From: Kofleriaceae bacterium | GTDB lineage: Bacteria > Myxococcota_A > Polyangia > Haliangiales > Haliangiaceae | Direction of reading: 5' to 3' | NCBI GenBank assembly: GCA_020633495.1 | Contig: JACKDR010000021.1 | Location: 82,386 to 146,385, forward strand | Length of the DNA: 64,000 bases | Part shown: positions 8,444-17,122 of the stretch, piece after piece | Layout: each line of letters begins with the position of its first letter | How positions within the stretch are numbered: the first letter of the stretch is position 1 | The notes under the pieces: model-generated | Told to the model about the DNA's origin: nothing | Database searches by the model: none | What the model saw: only the letters and a program-made list of their open reading frames with translations | Position numbers and translations under genes: made by a program

Positions 8444-11359
8444 TCACTCCTCGAGCATCGTACCCATGTGTGTACGCCGGTCGACAACGCCCGGCGCGTC
8501 GCCATGTCGATAGGTGATGCGCTTGCTGCGATCGACCTTGTCGATGAACACGAGCCGGTCCTTGGTCTTGAGGTACCCGAGCTCGTCCTTGAGCTTCGTT
8601 CGCATGCCAGCGCGGGGGATCCCCTTGACGAGCATATCGTCGACCTCGACGTAGTCGACGCCGCCGCGCGCGTTCTTCTTGTACATGTCGACGAAGTACG
8701 GCCCGAGCTTCCTGGTCTCGGTATCGGTGAAGTTCTCCTCGTCCGCCAGCTTCTCGCGCGTCTGCCGCTGGGCGACGCCACCCTTGCGCCCGGGCCGACC
8801 ACCACCCTCGACGACGTCGTAGTACCGAGCCTTGTACTCGGCGAAGCTCAGGACCTCCTCCGGCTTCTTCTTCTCGGCGTAGCGCGCGCACAGGTACTCC
8901 TGGTACCGCCACTCGGCTGCGTTCGGCGCGCCGATCGCCGGCTTGGGCCCGGTCGGCGGCTTGGGTGCGGGCGGCCACGGCGCCTTCTTGCGCGCGCCGG
9001 GATCCTTCCGCACGTCCGGCCCCTTGCCCTTGGGATTGAGCTCGGCCCAGATCGACCAGTGATCTCCCTCGGCGCGTGGGTCCAGCTTGGTGAAGCCGAA
9101 CTTCCGCCGTAGCGCGTCGAGATGGGTGTGGATCTCGGCGTCGGTCTCGGGGTCACGCTGCGCGGCCTCCGCGAGCCTGGAGAGGGCCTGCATGCCCTCG
9201 AGCCAGTTCTTGCCGGCGGCGCCGGTCTTCGGCACGTTCTCCGCCTCGTCGGGGCGCTGCCCGCCGCCCTTGCCACCCTTGGCCTTGGGCGTCCCCGCGG
9301 TCGGCGCGGTCTTGCCCGGCGCTGGCGGGCCACCGCCGGGCGCCGGGGCCGGCGCGGTCGGCGGCGGCGGCGTCTCGCCCTTCCAGGTGCCGGGCTTCTG
9401 GACGTCGCCGCCGACCTTCTTCTTGGGGATGTTGTCGTCGAGCAGCGAGTCGGTGAACTTGCTGGCGTCGAACGACGCCTTGCCCCACTTGATCTCGGGC
9501 CACGTGTCCGAGCCCACGACGTGGTCGACGTCGGCGGCGACGCCGAACGCGCCGGGCAGCGGATACTCGAGCGAGAACAGCGGCCAGGTCCAGGTCTTGT
9601 CGGGCGCCGGTGACCACCACGGGCTGTCGAGCTTGACGAACAGATCGCCGGACAGGCCGAGGAACGGCTGCGCCGCGATCTCGAGGTGGCCCTTGAGGAA
9701 GTACTCGCCCTTCTTGCCGGCCGCGGGGTCGGCCTTCTCGCGGTAGCCCAGGGTCGGCTTGGCCTCGGCGTAGCCCTTGATGCCGGCCTTGGCGGTGATG
9801 CCGGCGCCGAAGTCGATGTCGTGGCCCAAGAGGGTCAGCCCGGCCTTGCCCTCGAAGCGCAGGGTCAGGCCGGCGTAGGCCGACATCCGGAACGCGCCGG
9901 TGATCGTGAACGAGTTGAGCACCGCCGGATCGGTCGAGTACACGCCCTCGATCGCCATGTCGGTCAAGACCGCCGGGCCGATCCGGGCGGTGGCACCCAG
10001 CTCGATGCCGATGCCGACGTGGATGTCGGCGACGTACGGCACGCCGTAGCGGGCCTTGATGTCGGTGCCGAAGAGCCGGGTGTTGTACGGCTTCTCCTTG
10101 ATCAGCTCGATCGACTTGGGCGGCGCGATCTTGCCGATCACGGTGATGTAGCCGGTCGGCCCGACCACGACCTGGGCCTTGCCGGTCAGCCAGTCGGTGA
10201 ACGCGAAGTCGAGCTCGCCCCAGGCGGCGACCCCCTTGTCGTGGCTCTTGCCCTTGCCCTTCTTGCCGTCCTGCTTGCCCGGCTGCTGGCCCTCGAGCTG
10301 GGCGTCGGGGATCAGGTGCTCGGGATCGATGTGGCCGCGCGCCGCCTGCTGGGCCTCGTCGACGTCGGCGACGATGACGCCGACCGAGCCCTTGAACTTG
10401 TCGCTGGTGTACGTGAGCGTGCCGGTGATGCTGACGTCGCCGTCGACGTAGCGGCCGGTGACGTCGCCCGACAGCTTGGCGATCTGGGCGGCGATCTTGA
10501 CCTCGCCGGTGATCACGCCCTTGGGATCGCGCTTGAAGTCGAGCGCGCCCTCGGCCAGCCCCCGCACCCGCACCGCGACGTGGGCGTCGAACGCGACGCG
10601 GTCGTCGACGAGCTGCAGGCCGAGGCTGCCGTCGAGCCAGCCCGCCAGCTTGAACTCGAGATCCTTGGCGGTGCCGATGGTCAGCTGGCCGTCGCGCAGC
10701 TGGTTGGTCAGCCGGAAGCGCGGCAGCTTGAAGCCGACCATGCCGAGCGCGTCGGCGTGGTCGGCGATCGCGCCGTAGAGCTTGGCCGCGGCCTGGACCT
10801 TGCCGCCGGGCTCGCCCACGGTCGCCTCGCCGGTGACCTTGTCGGCGTGGAGCTCGACCGCGAGCACCGGGCGCACCGCCTCGGGCAGGCGATCGAGGAA
10901 CGGCTGGCGCAGGGCCAGCGCCGCCGGCGGGCCCACGCCGTCGTGGTGATCCTTGCGGCGGCGCACGCGCATCGCGCCCGTCGCCAGCGTGCCGAACTTG
11001 ACGTCGACGTCGGTGCCGTGATGGCCGGCGTCCTCGATGTACGCGCGCCAGGCGTCGCTGGGCTCGAACGTCGGCTTGCCCTTGAGCTCGACCGGCGTGG
11101 TCGGGCGCGGCGCCGGCGGCCGCTCGGTCTTGCCGGGCGGCACCCCGAGCTGCGCGTGGCCGCCGGTCAGCTTGCCGGCCGGCGCGCTGCCGCCAGTCAG
11201 CTGGTGCGCGGCGAGGCCGTTGCCGCCAGGCGCGACCGGGGTCAGCGCCACCGCGGGCGGCGGCGGGGTCGGCACGGGCTTCGGCGCCGGCGCGGGCTGC
11301 GGCGCCGGCGCGGGCTGCGGCGCCGGCGGCGCCGCCGGGCTGGGCCCGCGCCCGGCCAT
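8444..11359 (-). CDS. Candidate eCIS cargo/toxin with variable C-terminal domain
   Basis: A 971-residue protein with no signal peptide. Residues 1 to about 90 are a Pro/Ala-rich, probably disordered leader (PAPQPAPAPKPVPTPPPP); disordered N-terminal signals are known to mark cargo for packaging inside eCIS tubes. A long beta-rich middle follows, with alternating Gly/Val strands such as ITGEVKIAAQIAKLSGDVTG. A second Pro/Gly linker lies near residues 640-690. A C-terminal domain of roughly 120 residues contains GGVDYVEVDDMLVKGIPRAG and DRLVFIDKVD. A hand-counted 60-base sample in the C-terminal part (8521-8580) is 58% GC against 78% in the upstream ATPase gene (12001-12060), as if the tip had been swapped in. 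The toxic activity is not identified. It overlaps the ATPase stop by one base (TGATG). Confidence 0.6.
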   Translation of the reverse strand: MAGRGPSPAAPPAPQPAPAPQPAPAPKPVPTPPPPAVALTPVAPGGNGLAAHQLTGGSAPAGKLTGGHAQLGVPPGKTERPPAPRPTTPVELKGKPTFEPSDAWRAYIEDAGHHGTDVDVKFGTLATGAMRVRRRKDHHDGVGPPAALALRQPFLDRLPEAVRPVLAVELHADKVTGEATVGEPGGKVQAAAKLYGAIADHADALGMVGFKLPRFRLTNQLRDGQLTIGTAKDLEFKLAGWLDGSLGLQLVDDRVAFDAHVAVRVRGLAEGALDFKRDPKGVITGEVKIAAQIAKLSGDVTGRYVDGDVSITGTLTYTSDKFKGSVGVIVADVDEAQQAARGHIDPEHLIPDAQLEGQQPGKQDGKKGKGKSHDKGVAAWGELDFAFTDWLTGKAQVVVGPTGYITVIGKIAPPKSIELIKEKPYNTRLFGTDIKARYGVPYVADIHVGIGIELGATARIGPAVLTDMAIEGVYSTDPAVLNSFTITGAFRMSAYAGLTLRFEGKAGLTLLGHDIDFGAGITAKAGIKGYAEAKPTLGYREKADPAAGKKGEYFLKGHLEIAAQPFLGLSGDLFVKLDSPWWSPAPDKTWTWPLFSLEYPLPGAFGVAADVDHVVGSDTWPEIKWGKASFDASKFTDSLLDDNIPKKKVGGDVQKPGTWKGETPPPPTAPAPAPGGGPPAPGKTAPTAGTPKAKGGKGGGQRPDEAENVPKTGAAGKNWLEGMQALSRLAEAAQRDPETDAEIHTHLDALRRKFGFTKLDPRAEGDHWSIWAELNPKGKGPDVRKDPGARKKAPWPPAPKPPTGPKPAIGAPNAAEWRYQEYLCARYAEKKKPEEVLSFAEYKARYYDVVEGGGRPGRKGGVAQRQTREKLADEENFTDTETRKLGPYFVDMYKKNARGGVDYVEVDDMLVKGIPRAGMRTKLKDELGYLKTKDRLVFIDKVDRSKRITYRHGDAPGVVDRRTHMGTMLEE

Positions 11360-13467
11360 CAGGGCTGCTCCAGGTAGTGCGCGTGCCGGCCCAGCTCGCC
11401 CGCGGTGAGGACGCGGGCCTCGCGCTGGAACTGGCGGGCGACGCCGCGCACCACGTGCTCCATCGCGATCTCGGCCGCGCCCTCGTCGGCGGCCAAGAGC
11501 GCGGCGCTCTGCGCGGCGCCGACGATGCCGGCGCCGGTCAGATCGAGGCGCACCAGGTCGTCGAGCGCGACGTCGGCGCCGACCGGGGCGTCGGCCGGGA
11601 ACGCCAGCTGCCACAGCCGTGCTCGCTCGGCCCGCTGCGGCCGGCGGAAGCCGACGACGACGTGGAAGCGGCGGGTGAACGCCGGATCGATCTTGTCGCG
11701 CAGGTTGGTGGCCAGGATCGCGACGCCGGCGTAGCCGTCCAGGCGCTGCAGCAGGAAGCTGACCTCGAGGTTGGCGTAGCGGTCGGCGCCGGTGCGGACG
11801 TCGCCGCGCGAGCCGAACAACGCCTCGGCCTCGTCGAAGAACAGCACCGCGTGGCCGTCCTCGGCCTCGCGGAACGCGGCGTCGAGGTTCTTCTCGGTCT
11901 CGCCCACCCACTTCGAGACCACGCGGGCGAGATCGATCTTGAGCAGCGGCAGGCCGAGCAGCCCGGCGACCACCTCGGCGGCGAGGGTCTTGCCGGTGCC
12001 GGACTCGCCGGCGAACAGCGCCTTGACCCCGCCGGCGCCGGTCAGCCGGTGCGCGAAGCCCCACTCGCCCTGGACCTTGTCGCCGTGCCGGTGGTAGGCG
12101 GCGATCTCGAGGACACGGCCGAGCTCGCCGTCGGGCAGCACCAGATCGGCGGGGCCGCGCCGCGGATCGATCAGCGTGCCGAAACGCAGCGCGGTCGGGC
12201 GCGCCACCACCGCCGCCGCCCGGTCGATGCAGTCGACCGCGGTCACGACGCGGCCGTTGCGCAGCGACGCCGCGGTCGCGCCCGCGACCCCGACCGCGGC
12301 GCGGATCTCGACCTCGGCGAAGCGGTAGCGGGTGCCGAGGTCGACGGCGTGGTCGGCGGTGAGCTCGGGCAGCGCGGCCTGCCACAGCGCGACCCGCTCG
12401 GCCCGGTCCGGCTCGGCGACGGCGAGCTCGGTGTACCGCCCGGCCCGCGCGATCAGCAGCCGCGCGGGTCGCCACGGCCGGCCGCCGCTGACCACCAGCG
12501 GGACCCGGGCGTCGATCAGCGCGTCGATCGGGTCGGGCGCGGTGCCGTCGAGGGCGTCGGCGTCGAGCCAGACCAGCGCGCCCAGCGCCGCAGCCACGTC
12601 GAGGCCAGCGGCGTCGCCGGCGCGCCAGCGCCGCAGCGGCAGCCCCGAGCGCGCCGCCAGCGCGCGCACCGCGTCGTCGCGGGTCGCCTGGCGGCCGCCG
12701 AAGACGCCGACCAGATCGAGGTCGCCGCGGGTCAGCATCAGCGCGATGCGCAGGAAGACGCCGCCGTCGAGGCCGTGCGGCGCGGCGGCGTCGTCGCCGA
12801 CCGCGACCTCGGCGGGATCGTGGAAGTGGCCGGTCGCGGTGCCGGCGCCGCCGAGCACGAACGCCAGCGCCGGCGCGGTCAGCGCCAGCTCGAGCCCGAG
12901 GCCGCCGCGATCGGCGTCGCGGACGGCGATCACGCCGAGGCGGCGCAGGCGACCGTGCGGCGCCAGGGCCTGGCGCCGCGCGATCCGCTCCAGCACCGAG
13001 GTCGCGGTCAGCGTGCAGGCGAGCTCCACCGACGGCGCGCGGCGCGCGGCGTCGTCGTGCAGGAACCCGAAGACGGTCGCGAATCCGGGGTCGAGCTCGG
13101 CCGCCGCGCACAGCAGCACGACCTGCTGTTCGAAGTCGTCGAGGCCGAGGTCCTCGGCCAGCGCGACCAGCGGCGGCCGCCAGCCCAGCGCCGCGGCGGC
13201 CTCGACCAGCCGGCGATCGGCGGCGGCCTCGTCGTCGCCGGCCGGCGGCGCGCCGACCGAGTACGACGCGTGGCTCGGCAGGTCGGCGAGCGCGGCGAGC
13301 ACCGCCCGCGCGTGGTCGGCGGTGATCGCGTCGGCGTGGGCGCCGGCCACTGCGAGGTGCGCGGTGTGCGCCTCGCGGCGCGCGATCGCCGCGACCAGGG
13401 CCCGCTGCAGCGGGCGCAGCCGGAGCACCAGGTGACGGACGGCGAGATCGACGCGCTCCGCGGACAT
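11359..13467 (-). CDS. eCIS AAA+ ATPase (Pvc15/Afp15-like)
   Basis: The 702-residue protein has one AAA+ module in its C-terminal third: Walker A GESGTGKT near residue 487, Walker B VLFFDEAEALFG near 541, sensor ILATNLRDKIDPAF and the arginine-finger region FTRRFH. The N-terminal two thirds are an Ala/Leu/Arg-rich helical region with a degenerate ATPase-like fold. Eponymous eCIS clusters encode one such ATPase downstream of the baseplate genes. It is thought to act in assembly or in loading cargo into the tube, and it is not ClpV, since there is no second AAA+ domain. It starts 2 bases after the tape-measure-like gene and overlaps the cargo gene by one base. Confidence 0.85.
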   Translation of the reverse strand: MSAERVDLAVRHLVLRLRPLQRALVAAIARREAHTAHLAVAGAHADAITADHARAVLAALADLPSHASYSVGAPPAGDDEAAADRRLVEAAAALGWRPPLVALAEDLGLDDFEQQVVLLCAAAELDPGFATVFGFLHDDAARRAPSVELACTLTATSVLERIARRQALAPHGRLRRLGVIAVRDADRGGLGLELALTAPALAFVLGGAGTATGHFHDPAEVAVGDDAAAPHGLDGGVFLRIALMLTRGDLDLVGVFGGRQATRDDAVRALAARSGLPLRRWRAGDAAGLDVAAALGALVWLDADALDGTAPDPIDALIDARVPLVVSGGRPWRPARLLIARAGRYTELAVAEPDRAERVALWQAALPELTADHAVDLGTRYRFAEVEIRAAVGVAGATAASLRNGRVVTAVDCIDRAAAVVARPTALRFGTLIDPRRGPADLVLPDGELGRVLEIAAYHRHGDKVQGEWGFAHRLTGAGGVKALFAGESGTGKTLAAEVVAGLLGLPLLKIDLARVVSKWVGETEKNLDAAFREAEDGHAVLFFDEAEALFGSRGDVRTGADRYANLEVSFLLQRLDGYAGVAILATNLRDKIDPAFTRRFHVVVGFRRPQRAERARLWQLAFPADAPVGADVALDDLVRLDLTGAGIVGAAQSAALLAADEGAAEIAMEHVVRGVARQFQREARVLTAGELGRHAHYLEQP

Positions 13468-13469
13468 GG

Positions 13470-15391
13470 TCAGCCTCCTGCCAGCTCGACCGCGCGGCCG
13501 CCCAGCCAGGGCACCGCCGGCACGCGGGTCATGTAGCCGTGGAAGAACAGATCGCCGTGGCGGCGGCCCAGCGGGACCCGGACCCGGACGTCGTCGGCGC
13601 CGAAGGTGACGCAGGCGTCGAGGTCGGCGAAGCGGCGCAGCGCCAGCACCGGCGTCGCCGGCTCGCGTGCCGCGAACAGGGTCCAGGCGACGTCGCCCAG
13701 CGCGAGCGCCGCGGCCTGGCCGAGGACGTCCTCGAGCACGGCGGCGTCGGGCCCCGGCAGCGCCGGGCGATCGCGCCACAGCGCGGCGTCGAGCTCGACG
13801 ACCCGCGCCGCCAGCTCGTCGAGCCGGTCGGCGCGCGCCGCCAGCGCGGCCGCGTCGCGGGCGCCGTCGTTGCTCCAGCGGCGCGCCGCCAGCCGCCGCC
13901 ACGGCTCGTGCCGCAGCGGCGCGGCGTCGGTGATGAAGCGGAGGTTGGCGAGGTCGAGCCGGTCGAGGACGGCGGCCGTCGCGGTCGCGGCCGGCACCAG
14001 CAGCAGCTCGCCGAGCGCGGTCGCGGCCGCGATCACGCCGCCGAGGTCGGCGGCGGCCGCGACCACGAACAGGCCCTCCGCCTCGACCAGCAGGAAGCCG
14101 GCGGCGCCGCGGTGCAGCAGCAGCGGCGCGCCGGCGCGCGTGGCCGTGGACCAGCGCCGCGGTGGCGGTCGCGGCCAGCGCGCGCCACCAGGCCGGCGCG
14201 GTGGCCGCGAGGGCGTGGAGCCAGGCGTCGTCGACGGGCTCGCCGGCGAACGCGGCCGCGCCGCGCGGCTGCCGGGATCGCGGCGCCAGCCGCGCGCCGG
14301 CGGCGCGAGCAGCTTACAGGCCAGCGCCGCGGCCAGCGCGGGCGGATCGGGGACCGCGGCGGCGGCGACCGCGTCGAGCCAGCCGGCGTGGTGCAGCAGC
14401 ACCAGCGCCAGCCACGGCAGCGCCGACGGCACCCGGACCTCGCCGGTGAGCGCGGTCGCGCGCCCAGGCCCAGGGCCGATCAGGGGACACCGGCGGCGCG
14501 ACCGCGGCACCCGGGTCGTCCGGCGGCGGCGCGGCCAGGGCGATGGCGACGCGGGCGGCGGGTGCCGGCGTGCTCGTCGCCGCGGCCTCCTCGTCCGGTG
14601 AACCGGACAGCCGGGTCGCGATCGCCTGCGCCCGCGCGGCGGCGGTGGCGGCGACGTCGAGGTGCGCGCAGGCCGCGGCCAGGGCGCGCAGCCAGCCGGC
14701 CGCCGGCGCCGCGACCGCGCCGGCGGCCCCGGCCGCGCGGCGAGCACAGCCGCGACCGCCGCGACGTCGGCGTCGTCCGCGCCCGCCGCGGCCGCGGCGC
14801 GATCGTCAGGCGCGCACGCCGCGATCAGGGCCCCGCGCCACCGCGCCGCGGTCACGCCCATCATCGCCAGCGCCAGCTCCAGCGTCCCGGCCCGCCACCA
14901 GCGCAGCAGCAGCCGCGCCGCCGCGCGGCGTGCGCCATCGCGACGGCGACCGCGGCGTCGTCGGTCCCGGCCGGCGCGTCGCGGCCGGCCACGGCGTCCG
15001 GCACCGATGCCGCCGGCGCCGCCGCGGCCCCGTCGGCGAGCACCGCGGCGACCGCGTCGCGCACCGCGCGCGCGATCGCGTCGGCAGCGGCGCCGCGCGG
15101 CGCCGCCGCGACGTCCTCGGCCGCGGCCAGCGCCGCCAGCTCGTGCAGCGTCAGCCGCACCTGGACCCGGACCGGCGCCGCCACGTGCACCTCGGCGTCG
15201 GCGCCCGCGCCGCCCACCTCGGCGAGCCGCGCGGCGATCAGCCAGGGCAGCGCCCGCCGCGCCGCCGCCAGCAGCGCGTCGGGGCGCGCGCCCCAGCTCC
15301 AGCCGCCGAACCGTCGCACCCGCAGCACGCACCGCGCGATCACCACCTCGGGCGGGTCGCCGCCGACCGCCGTGGCGCCGGCGACCATCAT
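13470..15391 (-). pseudogene. Tape-measure-like eCIS protein, multiply frameshifted
   Basis: Coding sense runs through this interval but hops between all three minus frames. The N-terminus (MMVAGATAVGGDPPEVVIA, helical, with LHELAALAAAEDVAA) is in one frame. Later pieces such as LLRWWRAGTLELALAMMGV, WLRALAAACAHLDVAA, PSALPWLALVLLHHAGWLDA, DDAWLHALAATAPAWWRALA and the C-terminus VPAVPWLGGRAVELAGG are in others. Breaks lie near 14935, 14745, 14470, 14280 and 14150. Repaired length is about 640 residues. Position just before the ATPase gene and the Ala/Leu helical character fit the eCIS tape-measure (Pvc14-like) slot, and no other gene here can fill it. It is either truly decayed or a run of assembly indels. 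The family assignment is tentative. Confidence 0.5.
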
Positions 15392-15954
15392 GGCCGCACG
15401 GTCACCAGCGGCAGGTAGCGCGGCAGCACCGCCAGGATGCCGTACCGCGTCGCCGACGGCAGCGCGACCGCGACGTCGAACCGGTACAGCAGGCCCGGCG
15501 GCGGCGGCGGCGGGCCCGCGGGCGGCACCGCCGACACCGGCGCCTGCTCGTAGCGAAACACGTCGGCGCCGACCTGGACGAACAGCCGGATCGGATCGAC
15601 GACGACGTCGGTGGTCGGGCGCACGGTCTGCAGCTGCACCAGCCCGGTCGAGAACGAGACCAGCCGGAGGTCACGGCTGCCGTCGCGATCGATCACCTGC
15701 GGCGGGCCACCCGGGTCCGGTTGCAGCGCGTGGGCCAGCGGGTCCTCCAGCACGGTGGCGCCCGGGGTCGCGTCGATCGCCTGCAGCGTCAGGTGCTCGC
15801 GCGGCAGATCGATCGTCGGCTCGGCCTGGCTCCACACCGGCAGCACGTCGGCGACGACGTCGGCCAGCACCGGGTCGTCGCCGTCGGCCAGCCACCGGGT
15901 GCACGCCGCCAGCACGCTGCGCTCGCACGCGACCATCAAGATCTTCTCCGGCAT
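15388..15954 (-). CDS. eCIS-associated protein of unknown function
   Basis: A 188-residue soluble protein. The first half is mixed alpha/beta (MPEKILMVACERSVLAACTR) and includes strand-rich SRDLRLVSFSTGLVQLQTVR. A Pro-rich linker (PPAGPPPPPPG) precedes a short C-terminal strand region (LLYRFDVAVALPSATRYGIL). It has a good ribosome-binding site, GGAGGAG, just before ATG 15954, and overlaps the next gene by 4 bases (ATGA). I do not recognise the family. Its position between the paralogue trio and the tape-measure-like gene suggests a structural or assembly part; the duplex of beta segments would also fit a tail-tube completion or adaptor role. Confidence 0.6.
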   Translation of the reverse strand: MPEKILMVACERSVLAACTRWLADGDDPVLADVVADVLPVWSQAEPTIDLPREHLTLQAIDATPGATVLEDPLAHALQPDPGGPPQVIDRDGSRDLRLVSFSTGLVQLQTVRPTTDVVVDPIRLFVQVGADVFRYEQAPVSAVPPAGPPPPPPGLLYRFDVAVALPSATRYGILAVLPRYLPLVTVRP

Positions 15955-15982
15955 CTCTCCTCCTCGTCCTCCGGTCGGAGGA

Positions 15983-17122
15983 CTACGTCGGCACCGCGAC
16001 GATCTGGTAGCGACAGGGCCGCGGCGCGATCGTGAACGGCGGCCACGCCGAGGCCTGGAACCACACGCTGATGCTGGTCACCACCCGCCGGCCGTCGACC
16101 CGGCACTCCATCGGCAGGGCGAACCGGAACGACGCGCCGCTGCGCTGGATCTCGTGGATCGGCTGGACGTCGACGTGCAGGCGGTAGGCGCCGGCGGTCA
16201 CGTCGGCCTCGGTGACACCGGCGGGCAGCGGCACCTTGAGGCCGTGGAACGTGGTCCCCGACGCGATCGCGAGCCGGCGGTCGGCGGCCAGCTTGCTGGC
16301 CTCGCCGGCGAACTTGACGTCCCCCTTCTCGTCGACGCTGAACACCGACGACAGCGGCGCGTTGCCCTGCTGGCGACCGAAGCTGAGCTTGCAGCCGCCC
16401 TGCCCGTCCTCGACCATCGCCAGCACGAAGCGCGGATCGCCTTCGCGGGTCTGCAGCGACACCCCGCCGACGTGGCCGACCATCGCGCTGGCCCGCACGC
16501 CGACGTAGCGGACCTGGTTGCCCTGGTCGTTGATCGCCGCGACCCGGGCGAACCGGCCCTCCTGCACCGCCGCCTTGTTCCAAGCGACGTAGCCGACCAG
16601 CACCTTGCCGGCCGGCTCGGGCCCGGCGCCGATCGCGCCGGCGACCTGGGCCAGCACCGCCACCTCGTCGCCGGGCCGGCCGTACTCGATCTGGAAGCTC
16701 TCGTCGGTGCGGTTGGGCGCCGCGGTGCCGCAGCTGCCGACGCCGCGCGCCTGGATGCGCGGCTCGTCGAGCGCGACCACGTAGACCGGGTACAGCGCGC
16801 CGGCCGCGTCGCTGCTCGAGAACACCCCCGAGTCGCGGAAGTCGGTGTAGCGCAGCGGCTGGTCGTCCGACACCACGATGCGCCGCCCGTTGGGCGCCAC
16901 CGCGACCCCGGCGGCCAGCGTGACCTCGACGTACTCCTCGGCGGTGCCGGCCTTCTGCTTGTCGCCGGCCCGCAGCTCGAGGCCCTGGGCGACGCCCCAG
17001 CCGTGCTCGGCGCGCTCGTGCAGCGCCGAGTCGAGCCGGGCGTACGCGACCTGGGCCTCGAGATCGGCGGCGGCCAGGACCTGACCCTCGACGAAGCTCG
17101 GCCGGGTGACCGCGGCGCTCAC
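15983..17122 (-). CDS. eCIS paralogue C (GQ-L family), candidate fibre or baseplate-periphery protein
   Basis: The 379-residue protein opens with RPSFVEGQVLAAADLEAQV and then EHGWGVAQGLEL, the same N-terminal pattern (F-x-x-GQ-x-L, about 25 residues of helix, then G-x-GV-x-x-G-[LF]-E) as the next two genes upstream. The conserved block ends with a 'V-x-x-GVAVAPNGRRIVV' strand pair. The remainder is beta-rich, with FAGEASKLAADRRLAIASG resembling the repeats found near trimeric tail-fibre ends and a C-terminal WFQASAWPPF. It starts at GTG 17122, overlapping the upstream stop by 4 bases (GTGA). No cysteine clusters are present, unlike its paralogues. The family is undescribed to me. Fibre or outer-baseplate function is inference from position and from the absence of any other fibre gene. 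Confidence 0.65.
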   Translation of the reverse strand: MSAAVTRPSFVEGQVLAAADLEAQVAYARLDSALHERAEHGWGVAQGLELRAGDKQKAGTAEEYVEVTLAAGVAVAPNGRRIVVSDDQPLRYTDFRDSGVFSSSDAAGALYPVYVVALDEPRIQARGVGSCGTAAPNRTDESFQIEYGRPGDEVAVLAQVAGAIGAGPEPAGKVLVGYVAWNKAAVQEGRFARVAAINDQGNQVRYVGVRASAMVGHVGGVSLQTREGDPRFVLAMVEDGQGGCKLSFGRQQGNAPLSSVFSVDEKGDVKFAGEASKLAADRRLAIASGTTFHGLKVPLPAGVTEADVTAGAYRLHVDVQPIHEIQRSGASFRFALPMECRVDGRRVVTSISVWFQASAWPPFTIAPRPCRYQIVAVPT

